A stretch of DNA of 8,513 bases from Dehalococcoidales bacterium (lineage in GTDB: Bacteria > Chloroflexota > Dehalococcoidia > Dehalococcoidales > UBA5760): NCBI GenBank assembly GCA_016931015.1, contig JAFGFP010000090.1, forward strand, positions 1 to 8,513, read 5' to 3'. A program made the translations under genes and the position numbers. The notes beneath the pieces were generated by a model. The model was given only the letters and a program-made list of their open reading frames with translations. It searched no databases and was not told where the DNA came from. Positions 1 to 6,511 of this stretch are shown piece after piece (position 1 is the stretch's first letter; each line of letters starts with the position of its first letter).

Positions 1-2
1 CC

Positions 3-140
3 TGCGTGGCCGCTATCGGCACCATCAGAAGCGAGGCCGGGGCCAAATGGGCCTGGTTCTCGGTGGCTTACACCTGCGCTATCGCCTGGGTTGTCTCCGC
101 CCTTATCTTTAACATCGGGAGGCTGGCCCTGGGCGGCTAG
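3..140 (+). CDS. feoB: Ferrous iron transport protein B, C-terminal fragment (5' end outside window)
   Basis: An open frame runs from the window edge to the TAG at 138-140 and encodes 45 residues beginning CVAAIGTIRSEAGAKWAWFS. The pattern Cys-Val-Ala-x-Ile-x-x-Ile-Arg-x-Glu-x-Gly, then Lys-Trp-Ala, Phe-Ser-Val-x-Tyr and a hydrophobic helix (about residues 20-38) is the typical end of FeoB, the inner-membrane GTP-dependent Fe(II) permease: the last cytoplasmic turn and final transmembrane helix. The G domain and most of the membrane part lie upstream, outside the window. The gene ends 34 bases before a strong hairpin, so it is probably the last gene of its transcript. The assignment rests on a short tail, so another polytopic permease is not fully excluded. 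Confidence 0.7.
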   Translation, partial: CVAAIGTIRSEAGAKWAWFSVAYTCAIAWVVSALIFNIGRLALGG

Positions 141-174
141 CTACTACCGGATACATCACTCTAAGGCAAGATTT

Positions 175-211
175 ACCGACCGGGGAGGGTTATGATTCCT
201 CCCCGGTCGGT
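175..211 (+). terminator. Strong hairpin, probable transcription terminator after feoB
   Basis: Positions 175-188 (ACCGACCGGGGAGG) are perfectly complementary to 198-211 (CCTCCCCGGTCGGT), giving a 14-bp GC-rich stem with a 9-base loop. Only three T residues (211-213) follow before the tract breaks, so the U-run is short for a classical intrinsic terminator. The position 34 bases after the feoB stop supports a termination or 3'-end-protecting role. Confidence 0.7.
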
Positions 212-266
212 TTAACAGTCCGGTTCAGGCTCCTAACATATTCCAAAGAGCACCCTTCTGCGTCCC

Positions 267-291
267 CCGAACCAACCGCCCCCCGGTTCGG
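267..291 (+). other. Second hairpin in the feoB downstream gap
   Basis: CCGAACC (267-273) pairs with GGTTCGG (285-291) around an 11-base C-rich loop. No T tract follows. It may be a secondary terminator or an RNA structure. The rest of the 141-382 gap shows no convincing gene, only an AT-rich stretch around 301-322. Confidence 0.35.
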
Positions 292-382
292 TCTCAGTTC
301 ATAGTAAATTCATATTTTTATGCTAGGCTAAGATTAAGACCACCGGAGAATGTACTACGGAGGGCTCAACTTTCAGAAAACG

Positions 383-411
383 TTGTTAATGTTACCGCCA
401 GCTACTATAAT
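383..411 (+). promoter_or_regulatory. Sigma70-type promoter for the anchored Ig-repeat protein
   Basis: TTGTTA (383-388) is followed after exactly 17 bases by a perfect TATAAT (406-411). A start of transcription about 7 bases on would fall near 418, only about 11 bases before the ATG at 429. The messenger would therefore be nearly leaderless for that start, or have a leader of about 50 bases if the ATG at 468 is used. Confidence 0.65.
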
Positions 412-428
412 AGACCTTGGTGAGAGAG

Positions 429-2708
429 ATGAAATTTCATAAATGGCCGGGGCGGCGCTCTCTGGGGATGAGCGCCGGTTTAGCACGTCGCCTGACGGCG
501 GTGAGCGCTCTCGTTTTCCTGAGCGCGGTGTTTCTTATCAGCGAGCCGGTTTGGGCAGCAGCGCCGACCATTTTCCCCAGCACTTTGCCGGAAGGGGAAG
601 TGGATGTCTACTACACGACGACATTATACTCAACGGCAACCTCTCCCTACACCTGGGCAATTACCGGCGGCGCTCTACCGGACGGACTAACGCTCAATGC
701 CGGCACCGGGGTCATCTCCGGCGAGCCGACGACAACCGGGAACTACGCCTTCTACGTCACCGTTACTGATGGCGGTGGCACTTCAACCCCACAGGGCTTC
801 GTCATTAACGTTACCCAGACACCCCTCTCCTTCCTGACCACCTCGCTACCGGACGCCACGGAGGGCAGCAGCTACTCGGAGCAGGTCAGCGTTACCGGGG
901 GCACCTCTCCCTACACCTGGACTATTATCAGCGGGGAGCTGCCGGACGGACTAGTGCTGAAAACCAGCACCGGGGTTATCTCCGGAACCCCGGACGACGA
1001 TACCGAGGGCGACTACAGCTTTACCATCAAGGTTACCGATAGCTCGACGTCGCCGCTCTCCGCCCAGCGGAGCTTCAGTCTTTCCGTCGAGGAAGGGACT
1101 TTTGCCTCGGTTATCAGTGTCGCTTCCAGTCTGGCCTCGGGCGAGACGAACGTCTACGTGGAGGGGGACTGGGTAGCCGCCCTGGAGGGCGGCGAGTCGG
1201 TGCACCTGAACCTCGACCTGGGCTCGAGCCAGACGGTAACCGTCGACGAGACCGTTTCCCACGACACCAATGCCGCTATCAGGTATATCGCCGAGGATGA
1301 CCGCATTGAGGTAAGCAAGAGCCACCCCGACGCTCACTTCAGCTACGAAGCCGAGTATTTTATCGAGATTACCACCGTTCCCAGCGAGGTCGGCCAGGTG
1401 ACGGACAGCGACTGGTACCGCGAGGGCTACATATTCACCACCACCGCCCCGAGCCAGGTCGAGGACACGGATGACACTCGATACAGCTTTTCTTACTGGC
1501 AGCTACCCACCGGGGGCACTGTCACCAGCGAGGCCCTGAGCCTGACCATCACCGCCCCGGGGGCTATCACCGCCAACTACGATACCGAGTATTACATCGA
1601 ATTCGAAACCGAACCCAGCGCGGCCGGGCAGATAACCGGGAGCGGCTGGTACAGCGAAGGCTACACCCTGAGAACCAGCGCCCCGAGCCAGATTGAGGAC
1701 ACCACCGATACCCAGTACCGCTTTTCCCACTGGGAGCTAGCCACCGGGGAAACCGCCCGGGACGAAGACCTTAGTCTCACGGCAACCGCACCGGGGACTA
1801 TCACCGCCAACTACGATACTTACTACCAGCTAAGCTTGGCGTCCCCCTACGGCGATATGGGCAGCGGCACCTGGCACAAGGCGGGCAGCCAAGCCCAGTG
1901 GTCCCTAGAAACCAGTGAGCTTCCCATGTCGGGTATCCTCGGGGTATTCGGGGGCAAGCTGATAGCCGCCGACTCTAGCGGCACGGCGCTTATGGATAAC
2001 CCGAAGACCATAATCGTGGACTGGGAGCCGGACTATACCCGGCCCATCCTCTTTATTTCCCTGATTGCGGTAGGCGTCGGCCTGGGCGTATTCTTCGCCT
2101 ACCGCCGCAGTAAAGCCCCGAAGCCGGCTCCGGTCGCAGCCACGCCGCCCACCGTGGTCATGATCGGCGATACCTCAAAACCGCAATCCGAGACGACCCG
2201 GGAGAAGCTGCTGGAGAAGCTCAGCGAGCTTCTGGATAAGTACGAAGAGGAAATCAAGGTCTCGGTGGTCACCGAGCAGGCAAAAGAGCTGGGCGACGGT
2301 CCCGGAGGAAGACAGATGCTCGCGGCACCGGATGGGGTCATCGACCAGGACTCGATGTGCGACTTTACGGCGCGAAAGCTGCTGCGGGTCGTTACCGGTA
2401 GCTGGCAGCAGGGCGAGGTACAGCCGGGAGACAAGGGTAGTCAGACCGTAACCTGGACGCGCAATATCTACAACGAGTGGGAAATCCTCGACTGCTTCCT
2501 ACCCGCCGGGCACATCGGAAACCATAGCGGGAACTTCCGCATCGTCTACACCCTGCTAAACATCATTAAAGAGGAGAGAACCTACCGGAAGGGTGAGGAG
2601 ATTACCCCACCCCAACCCCACTTCACCGACGGGATGCCGGAGGTAGAGGTCGCCGAGGACCAGGTAATCTCCATTAGCCAGCTACCGACCGAAGACCTGC
2701 CCTCATAA
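429..2708 (+). CDS. Membrane-anchored surface protein with Ig-like and InlB-type repeats
   Basis: Unnamed protein of 759 residues (numbered from the ATG at 429). The order is: a Lys/Arg-rich n-region and hydrophobic core with likely cleavage after VWA (about residue 43); two putative-Ig domains (about 46-129 and 132-221) with the He_PIG signature SPYTW...LPDGL...TGVISG.P...G.Y.F...VTD; a beta-rich linker (222-308); two 78-residue repeats (309-386, 387-464) ending in TITAPGAITANYDT and TATAPGTITANYDT, each with an internal F-S-x-W, resembling InlB-B/Flg_new repeats; a weaker third copy (465-536); one transmembrane helix (about 539-558) followed by AYRRSK; and a cytoplasmic tail (about 560-759) with a short charged helix (TREKLLEKLSELLDKYEEE) and no family I recognise. 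The topology is outside-N, inside-C. The domains suggest adhesion or ligand binding outside, but the function is unknown. Starts at TTG 417, GTG 420 and ATG 468 are also in frame; the 468 start gives a more usual 30-residue signal peptide. The ATG at 429 has only a weak GGTGAG nearby. Confidence 0.85.
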   Translation: MKFHKWPGRRSLGMSAGLARRLTAVSALVFLSAVFLISEPVWAAAPTIFPSTLPEGEVDVYYTTTLYSTATSPYTWAITGGALPDGLTLNAGTGVISGEPTTTGNYAFYVTVTDGGGTSTPQGFVINVTQTPLSFLTTSLPDATEGSSYSEQVSVTGGTSPYTWTIISGELPDGLVLKTSTGVISGTPDDDTEGDYSFTIKVTDSSTSPLSAQRSFSLSVEEGTFASVISVASSLASGETNVYVEGDWVAALEGGESVHLNLDLGSSQTVTVDETVSHDTNAAIRYIAEDDRIEVSKSHPDAHFSYEAEYFIEITTVPSEVGQVTDSDWYREGYIFTTTAPSQVEDTDDTRYSFSYWQLPTGGTVTSEALSLTITAPGAITANYDTEYYIEFETEPSAAGQITGSGWYSEGYTLRTSAPSQIEDTTDTQYRFSHWELATGETARDEDLSLTATAPGTITANYDTYYQLSLASPYGDMGSGTWHKAGSQAQWSLETSELPMSGILGVFGGKLIAADSSGTALMDNPKTIIVDWEPDYTRPILFISLIAVGVGLGVFFAYRRSKAPKPAPVAATPPTVVMIGDTSKPQSETTREKLLEKLSELLDKYEEEIKVSVVTEQAKELGDGPGGRQMLAAPDGVIDQDSMCDFTARKLLRVVTGSWQQGEVQPGDKGSQTVTWTRNIYNEWEILDCFLPAGHIGNHSGNFRIVYTLLNIIKEERTYRKGEEITPPQPHFTDGMPEVEVAEDQVISISQLPTEDLPS
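1353..1820 (+). repeat. Two tandem 234-bp coding repeats (InlB/Flg_new-like)
   Basis: The units 1353-1586 and 1587-1820 each encode 78 residues and align without gaps. A 22-base segment is identical at 1564-1585 and 1798-1819. Conserved protein features are E-Y-x-I-E, G-Q-[VI]-T, W-Y-x-E-G-Y, APSQ[VI]ED, F-S-x-W and TANYDT. A third, diverged copy (about 1821-2036) follows. This looks like internal duplication. Confidence 0.8.
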
Positions 2709-2776
2709 ACCGGGCAGCACGGCTAAGTAATCGCGACGGGCAGAATACCCCCGAAGCAAGGTCGTTAAACCTCGAG

Positions 2777-4378
2777 TCATGGCCTGGGGCCAGCCTCCAA
2801 GATACCATCCGGGACGCTGCCGCTAAATCGTGAAAAGTTACTGACGAACTTGGCCGCCAGCCCCTTTACCTCACGCTGGTAGGCGTCTTTATCCTCCCAG
2901 GCAGCCGACGGTTTGAGAATCTCACCGGGAATACCTTGACACACGGCGGGGGTATCGAAGCCGAAAACCGGCTCTTTCTCCATCGGCGAATCCAATAGCC
3001 GGCCGCTTATCGCCGCGCGGATGAGAGCCCGGGTGTGCCTTATGGATATCCGCTCCCCCCCGGTTCTGAACCCCCCGTGGACCAGCCCGGTATTCACCAG
3101 CCAGCACCTTACTTTATGCTGGACGATATTATCGAGGAAGAGCCGAGCGTATTCTATCGGCGGCAGCGCCATGAACGGGGCGCCGAAGCAGGAGCTGAAT
3201 ACCGTCTCCGGCTCCTTACCCAGCCCCACCTCGGTGCCGGAAACTTTGGCGGAGTACCCCTGCAAGAAGTAGTAGGTCGCCTGTTCCGGGGTGAGCAAGG
3301 CGATAGGCGGCATCACCCCGAAGGCGTCGTAGCTGAGCAGGAATATGTTTTGCGGGCTGGTACCCATCCCGGAACGCACGGAGCCGGGAATGTGGGATAT
3401 GGGATAGCAGGCCCGGGTGTTTTCGGTCAGGGAGTTATCGTCTAAGTCCAGCCTCCGGTTCTGGATATCGATGCCCACGTTTTCCAGAATGGTACCAAAG
3501 CGACGGGTGCACTCGTATATCTGAGGCTCCTGCTCTCGGGAGAGCCGGATTATTTTAGCATAGCAGCCGCCCTCGAAGTTAAAGATACCGGAAGAGCTCC
3601 AGCCGTGCTCGTCGTCCCCTATCAGGTTTCGCTCCGGGTCGGCGGTAAGAGAAGTTTTTCCTGTCCCCGAGAGGCCGAAGAACAGGGCGGTATCTCCCTG
3701 CGACCCGACATTAGCTGCACAGTGCATGGAAAGGACTTTGTCCTGCGGCAGGAGATAATTGAGCACTGTGAAGACCGCCTTCTTGATTTCACCGGCGTAG
3801 CTTGTCCCGCCGATGAGAATAATCCCTTTCCCGAAGTTGACGATGATAAAGGCTTCCGAGTCCGTGCCGTCGATAGCCGGGGTGGCGTGAAACCGGGGCA
3901 TCGCGAAAACGGTGAACTTCGGGACGTGGTTCCTCCGCCTTTCCGCATCGTTAATCTGAATTAACATGTTGCGCGCGAAAAGGCTGTGCCAGGCGTATTC
4001 GCTGATAATGCGTATCGGGACTGAGTATTTCTGGTTGGCTCCCGCATAGCAGTCCTGAATATAGATATCTTTCCCCTGAAGATAGGCGAGCAGCCGGTTG
4101 TACAGGGCATCGAACTTTTCAATGGCGAAGGACTTGTTAGCCTCCCACCAAATCCGGTCCCGGCTCGAGGGCTCCTTAACGATAAACTTATCGGCGGGAG
4201 ACCGGCCGGTATGATGCCCGGTTCGGACGACAATCGGCCCGAGATGGGACATCAAGCCTTCCCGCCGACGCACGATTTCCTCATAGAGCGCCGGCGTCGA
4301 CAGGTTCCGGTAAACATTAGCCGCGTTCTTAATACCGTAATCACCAAGGTCGAACTCTCTTTCTTTACCATTCACCAA
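2777..4378 (-). CDS. pckA: Phosphoenolpyruvate carboxykinase (ATP)
   Basis: Cytosolic enzyme that interconverts oxaloacetate plus ATP with PEP, CO2 and ADP, linking the TCA pool to gluconeogenesis. In an anaerobe it may also run as an anaplerotic, ATP-forming step. The protein is 533 residues, normal for the ATP-dependent family. Visible motifs are the substrate-binding RTGHHTGRSPADKFIV (52-67), YAGEIKK (194-200, with the metal-ligand lysine), MHCAANVG (218-225), the P-loop GLSGTGKT (235-242), the metal/nucleotide motif NLIGDDEHGW (251-260), ENTR (319-322), and the C-terminal SIRHTRALI region. The family usually has MHCSANVG, so Ser to Ala at 221 is a small departure. I chose the TTG at 4378 because GGGAGGAG lies 9 bases upstream; GTG at 4375 is the only close alternative. 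The gene converges on the anchored protein with a 68-bp gap that shows no convincing terminator. It follows recN on the same strand after 193 bp and probably has its own promoter. Confidence 0.95.
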   Translation of the reverse strand: MVNGKEREFDLGDYGIKNAANVYRNLSTPALYEEIVRRREGLMSHLGPIVVRTGHHTGRSPADKFIVKEPSSRDRIWWEANKSFAIEKFDALYNRLLAYLQGKDIYIQDCYAGANQKYSVPIRIISEYAWHSLFARNMLIQINDAERRRNHVPKFTVFAMPRFHATPAIDGTDSEAFIIVNFGKGIILIGGTSYAGEIKKAVFTVLNYLLPQDKVLSMHCAANVGSQGDTALFFGLSGTGKTSLTADPERNLIGDDEHGWSSSGIFNFEGGCYAKIIRLSREQEPQIYECTRRFGTILENVGIDIQNRRLDLDDNSLTENTRACYPISHIPGSVRSGMGTSPQNIFLLSYDAFGVMPPIALLTPEQATYYFLQGYSAKVSGTEVGLGKEPETVFSSCFGAPFMALPPIEYARLFLDNIVQHKVRCWLVNTGLVHGGFRTGGERISIRHTRALIRAAISGRLLDSPMEKEPVFGFDTPAVCQGIPGEILKPSAAWEDKDAYQREVKGLAAKFVSNFSRFSGSVPDGILEAGPRP

Positions 4379-4387
4379 TGAAGTAAA

Positions 4388-4395
4388 CTCCTCCC
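4388..4395 (-). promoter_or_regulatory. Shine-Dalgarno of pckA
   Basis: On the minus strand this reads GGGAGGAG, 9 bases before a TTG codon at 4378 and 12 before a GTG at 4375. There is no ATG in range, so this site supports a non-ATG start. Confidence 0.7.
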
Positions 4396-4435
4396 GGTTG
4401 ATTAATGATATGAGGCGCTAGCCTGTTAAACATTA

Positions 4436-4464
4436 ATTATATAACTATTGACCCAATAATTGTA
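4436..4464 (-). promoter_or_regulatory. Candidate pckA promoter in the AT-rich gap
   Basis: The minus strand has a perfect TATAAT (plus-strand 4436-4441), with TACAAT (plus-strand 4459-4464) 17 bases upstream as a poor -35. Transcription would start near 4429, leaving a leader of about 50 bases that contains the Shine-Dalgarno. The -10 match is good, but AT-rich sequence gives such matches easily. Confidence 0.4.
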
Positions 4465-4485
4465 TAAACCATTGGCTAATAATTG
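4455..4485. repeat. Direct AATAATTG pair upstream of pckA
   Basis: AATAATTG occurs at 4455-4462 and 4478-4485, 23 bases apart, about two helical turns. The pair overlaps and flanks the weak -35 of the candidate pckA promoter, so it could be an operator for a dimeric or tandem-binding regulator. It could also be chance in AT-rich sequence. Confidence 0.3.
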
Positions 4486-4500
4486 CTATCGGGATAACGG

Positions 4501-4560
4501 CGGAAGACCACCAGAGATAATGCCGGAATCACCACCGCAATATTACTACGGAACACCGCC
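4501..4560. repeat. Three imperfect direct repeats between recN and pckA
   Basis: CGGAAGACCACC (4501), CGGAATCACCACC (4524) and CGGAACACCGCC (4549) recur with periods of 23 and 25 bases, directly after the recN stop. No stem with a T tract is visible here, so this is not an obvious recN terminator. Confidence 0.4.
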
Positions 4561-4571
4561 AGCAGAAGCTC

Positions 4572-6323
4572 TTATTGAGGATGAGTCTCTTTCCAGGACT
4601 CCGCCTTTTGCACCAGCTCGCGGGCGCTGCTGACCGAGGCCTCGGTATAGTGCAACCCGGCGAGCATGACGGCCAGTTCCTCAGTCCGGGCCTCGTCTTT
4701 GAGCACCTTAAGTTGGCTCAAGGTACGCTCGCCAGCGACCGTCTTCTGGATATTGTAGTGAGCATCGGCGAAAGCGGCTATTTGCGGCAGGTGGGTGACG
4801 CAAATCACCTGCCGGTTCCGGGCTAAGGCCCAGAGCTTCTTCCCTATGATTTCTCCGGACCGGCCCCCGACGCCGATATCGATCTCGTCGAAGACGAGCA
4901 CCGGAATATCATCGGCTTTGGAAAGCGCCCCCTTCAGGGCGAGCATGAAACGGGAGATTTCCCCGGTGGAGGCAATCTTAACCAGGGGCTTAACCGGCTC
5001 CCCCAGATTAGTCGAGGCCATAAACTCTACGTTATCAATCCCGGTCTTGTTAAAGGCGTAGCTTTTACCGTTGGGGAGGGGGATGCCTTCTCCGGTTTGT
5101 TTTTGATTTATGTAAACCTCAAACTGCACCTGGCTCATCTTCAAATCGCGGAGTTCGTTCATCACCTCGGCCGCCAGTTTCTCCGCAGCCTGGGAGCGCA
5201 ACCGGGAGAGCTCGGAGGCCAGGCGACCCATTTCCTGTTTCAGACGGCTGCACGATTGCTCAAGCTCCGCACGCTTCTCGACACAGAGCGAGAGCCCCTC
5301 GAGCTCCTTTGCCGCCTTTTCCCGGTACTCGAGAATCGCGGCGATACTCTGGCCGTACTTCCTCTTCAGATTCCTGATGAGCTCCAGCCGCGATTCTATC
5401 TCCTCCAGCCGTGCCGGGTCGTATTCCAGCCGGTCGGCATAAGAGCGGATGTCCCGGGCCGTCTCTTCGAGCTCGGGGACAATCCCCTCCAGCAAGTCCA
5501 GCTGCGGCTTGAGCGAGGGGTCAAGCGCCACCAGCTTCCTCATCTCCTGAACAGCAGCCTTCAGCTTCTCGATGGCCGAAGCTGAGGCAATCGTAGCGTC
5601 TTCCCCGTAGAGGTTACTATAGATTTCATAGGATGACGCCTTCAGCTTCTCACTTGAGGCGATAACCTCCCGTTCCTGCTCAAGCTCGGTATCCTCCCCT
5701 TCCCGCAGCTTAGCCTGCTCTATCTCCCCTATCTGAAAACGCAGCAGCTCTTCGTGCTGATTTAGCTCTTTTTCCTCTTTAGCCAGCGACTCGATTTCCT
5801 GCTCCGTCTGGGCTAGCTCCACGGCCTTGGTGCTGAAATCGTGCCGTAGCTCCAGGGTGTGGGCGTAGGCATCCAGGAAATCGAGGTGGTGTTCCGTGTT
5901 AAACAGCGACAGGTGGTCGCTCTGGCCGTGGATATCAACCAGGAGACAGCCGAGCTGGTAAAGCAGGCCCCGGGACACGGCGTGTCCGTTTACCCGGGTC
6001 ACGCTGCGCCCCCGCCTCCGGAGCTCGCAGCTGATAACCAGGGTATCCTCGTCGGCATCAAGGCCGTTATCTCTGAGCAATGTCCTAAGCTGAGGGGTAT
6101 CGGCATCTGCGGAGAGAGCGAAGACCCCCTCGACATAGGTCTCGCCGGCTCCGTAGCGGATGTCTTCTTCGGCTATCTTCCCGGTCAGCAGGGCTTCGAC
6201 GGCATCGATGACCAGGGATTTTCCCGCCCCGGTCTCACCGGTGATAACGTTGAGCCCCTTACCCGGGCTCCACCTGATATCCTCGATAATGCCGAAGTCT
6301 CTTACTCTCAGCTCGAGTAACAA
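4572..6323 (-). CDS. recN: DNA repair protein RecN (SMC-like ATPase)
   Basis: RecN is a cytosolic SMC-family ATPase that holds broken DNA ends and sister chromatids together during recombinational double-strand break repair. The protein is 583 residues, slightly longer than the roughly 550 of E. coli RecN. It shows the usual N-terminus MLLELRVRDFGIIED, Walker A GETGAGKS (29-36), a Q-loop region DIHGQSDHLSLF (130-141), a long Glu/Lys-rich coiled coil (about 155-400) broken near the middle, an ABC signature STGEISR (452-458), Walker B with DEIDIGVGGR (479-488), and the H-loop VTHLPQIAAFAD (509-520). The signature has Thr where many RecN have SGGE. The start is TTG at 6323, supported by GGGAGAGG ending 5 bases upstream and by the conserved N-terminus starting exactly there. 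It is divergent from the redox operon with a 188-bp gap. No SOS (LexA) box of a type I know is evident. Confidence 0.95.
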   Translation of the reverse strand: MLLELRVRDFGIIEDIRWSPGKGLNVITGETGAGKSLVIDAVEALLTGKIAEEDIRYGAGETYVEGVFALSADADTPQLRTLLRDNGLDADEDTLVISCELRRRGRSVTRVNGHAVSRGLLYQLGCLLVDIHGQSDHLSLFNTEHHLDFLDAYAHTLELRHDFSTKAVELAQTEQEIESLAKEEKELNQHEELLRFQIGEIEQAKLREGEDTELEQEREVIASSEKLKASSYEIYSNLYGEDATIASASAIEKLKAAVQEMRKLVALDPSLKPQLDLLEGIVPELEETARDIRSYADRLEYDPARLEEIESRLELIRNLKRKYGQSIAAILEYREKAAKELEGLSLCVEKRAELEQSCSRLKQEMGRLASELSRLRSQAAEKLAAEVMNELRDLKMSQVQFEVYINQKQTGEGIPLPNGKSYAFNKTGIDNVEFMASTNLGEPVKPLVKIASTGEISRFMLALKGALSKADDIPVLVFDEIDIGVGGRSGEIIGKKLWALARNRQVICVTHLPQIAAFADAHYNIQKTVAGERTLSQLKVLKDEARTEELAVMLAGLHYTEASVSSARELVQKAESWKETHPQ

Positions 6324-6328
6324 ATTAT

Positions 6329-6336
6329 CCTCTCCC
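6329..6336 (-). promoter_or_regulatory. Shine-Dalgarno of recN
   Basis: On the minus strand this reads GGGAGAGG and ends 5 bases before the TTG at 6323. It fixes the TTG as the start, in agreement with the family's N-terminus. Confidence 0.65.
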
Positions 6337-6368
6337 GTTACCGGAATACGCGCCGTTATCTTTGCTAC

Positions 6369-6377
6369 ATTTTACCA
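6369..6377 (-). promoter_or_regulatory. Candidate recN promoter, extended -10
   Basis: The minus strand reads TGGTAAAAT, an extended -10 (TGnTAtAAT with one change). The hexamer 17 bases upstream (TAACTA) is a poor -35, as is common for extended -10 promoters. Transcription would start near 6362, giving a leader of about 40 bases. Confidence 0.4.
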
Positions 6378-6432
6378 CGCAGAACTCAAAATAGTTAGGC
6401 ATCAAGCGAAAAACAGGCCGTTTATAATGGGC

Positions 6433-6462
6433 TTGACGGTGAGCAGACTATTTGGCTATGCT
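6433..6462 (+). promoter_or_regulatory. Promoter of the MvhD-FrhB-like operon
   Basis: TTGACG (6433-6438) is followed after 18 bases by TATGCT (6457-6462). Transcription would start near 6469, about 43 bases before the ATG at 6512. It is back to back with the candidate recN promoter, 55 bp apart, so the two could share regulation. A TATAAT at 6423-6428 lacks a -35. Confidence 0.55.
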
Positions 6463-6511
6463 GGGGCTAGTTTCTTTACCAATAACCAGCCGGATTTTAA
6501 TAGTGAGTCAT

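Noticed and set aside
350..442. Possible 30-codon upstream open frame (ATG 350 to TAA 442)
   Set aside because: The GGAG before it is too close to the ATG, the frame lies across the promoter so most of it would not be transcribed from 418, and the peptide has no recognisable feature.
951..1337. Antisense open frame inside the anchored protein gene
   Set aside because: It lies wholly opposite a well-supported gene, has no recognisable domain and no start signals. Long antisense frames are expected in GC-rich coding DNA.
2697..2717. CTGCCC/GGGCAG stem spanning the stop of the anchored protein gene
   Set aside because: It has only six pairs with a 9-base loop and no T tract on either strand, which is too weak to call a terminator.
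5859..6320. Open frame on the plus strand opposite recN
   Set aside because: It mirrors the conserved RecN N-terminal coding sequence and shows no protein family features. Other frames opposite recN and pckA were rejected for the same reason.
6380..6400. SOS-type box (GAAC...GTT) upstream of recN
   Set aside because: GAACTCAAAATAGTT has the wrong spacing and an incomplete half-site compared with known LexA boxes, so it is not called.
6452..6511. Longer start (ATG 6452) for the MvhD-like gene
   Set aside because: It would begin within the promoter spacer, and the added residues do not resemble the family, whose proteins begin shortly before the CxxC motif.
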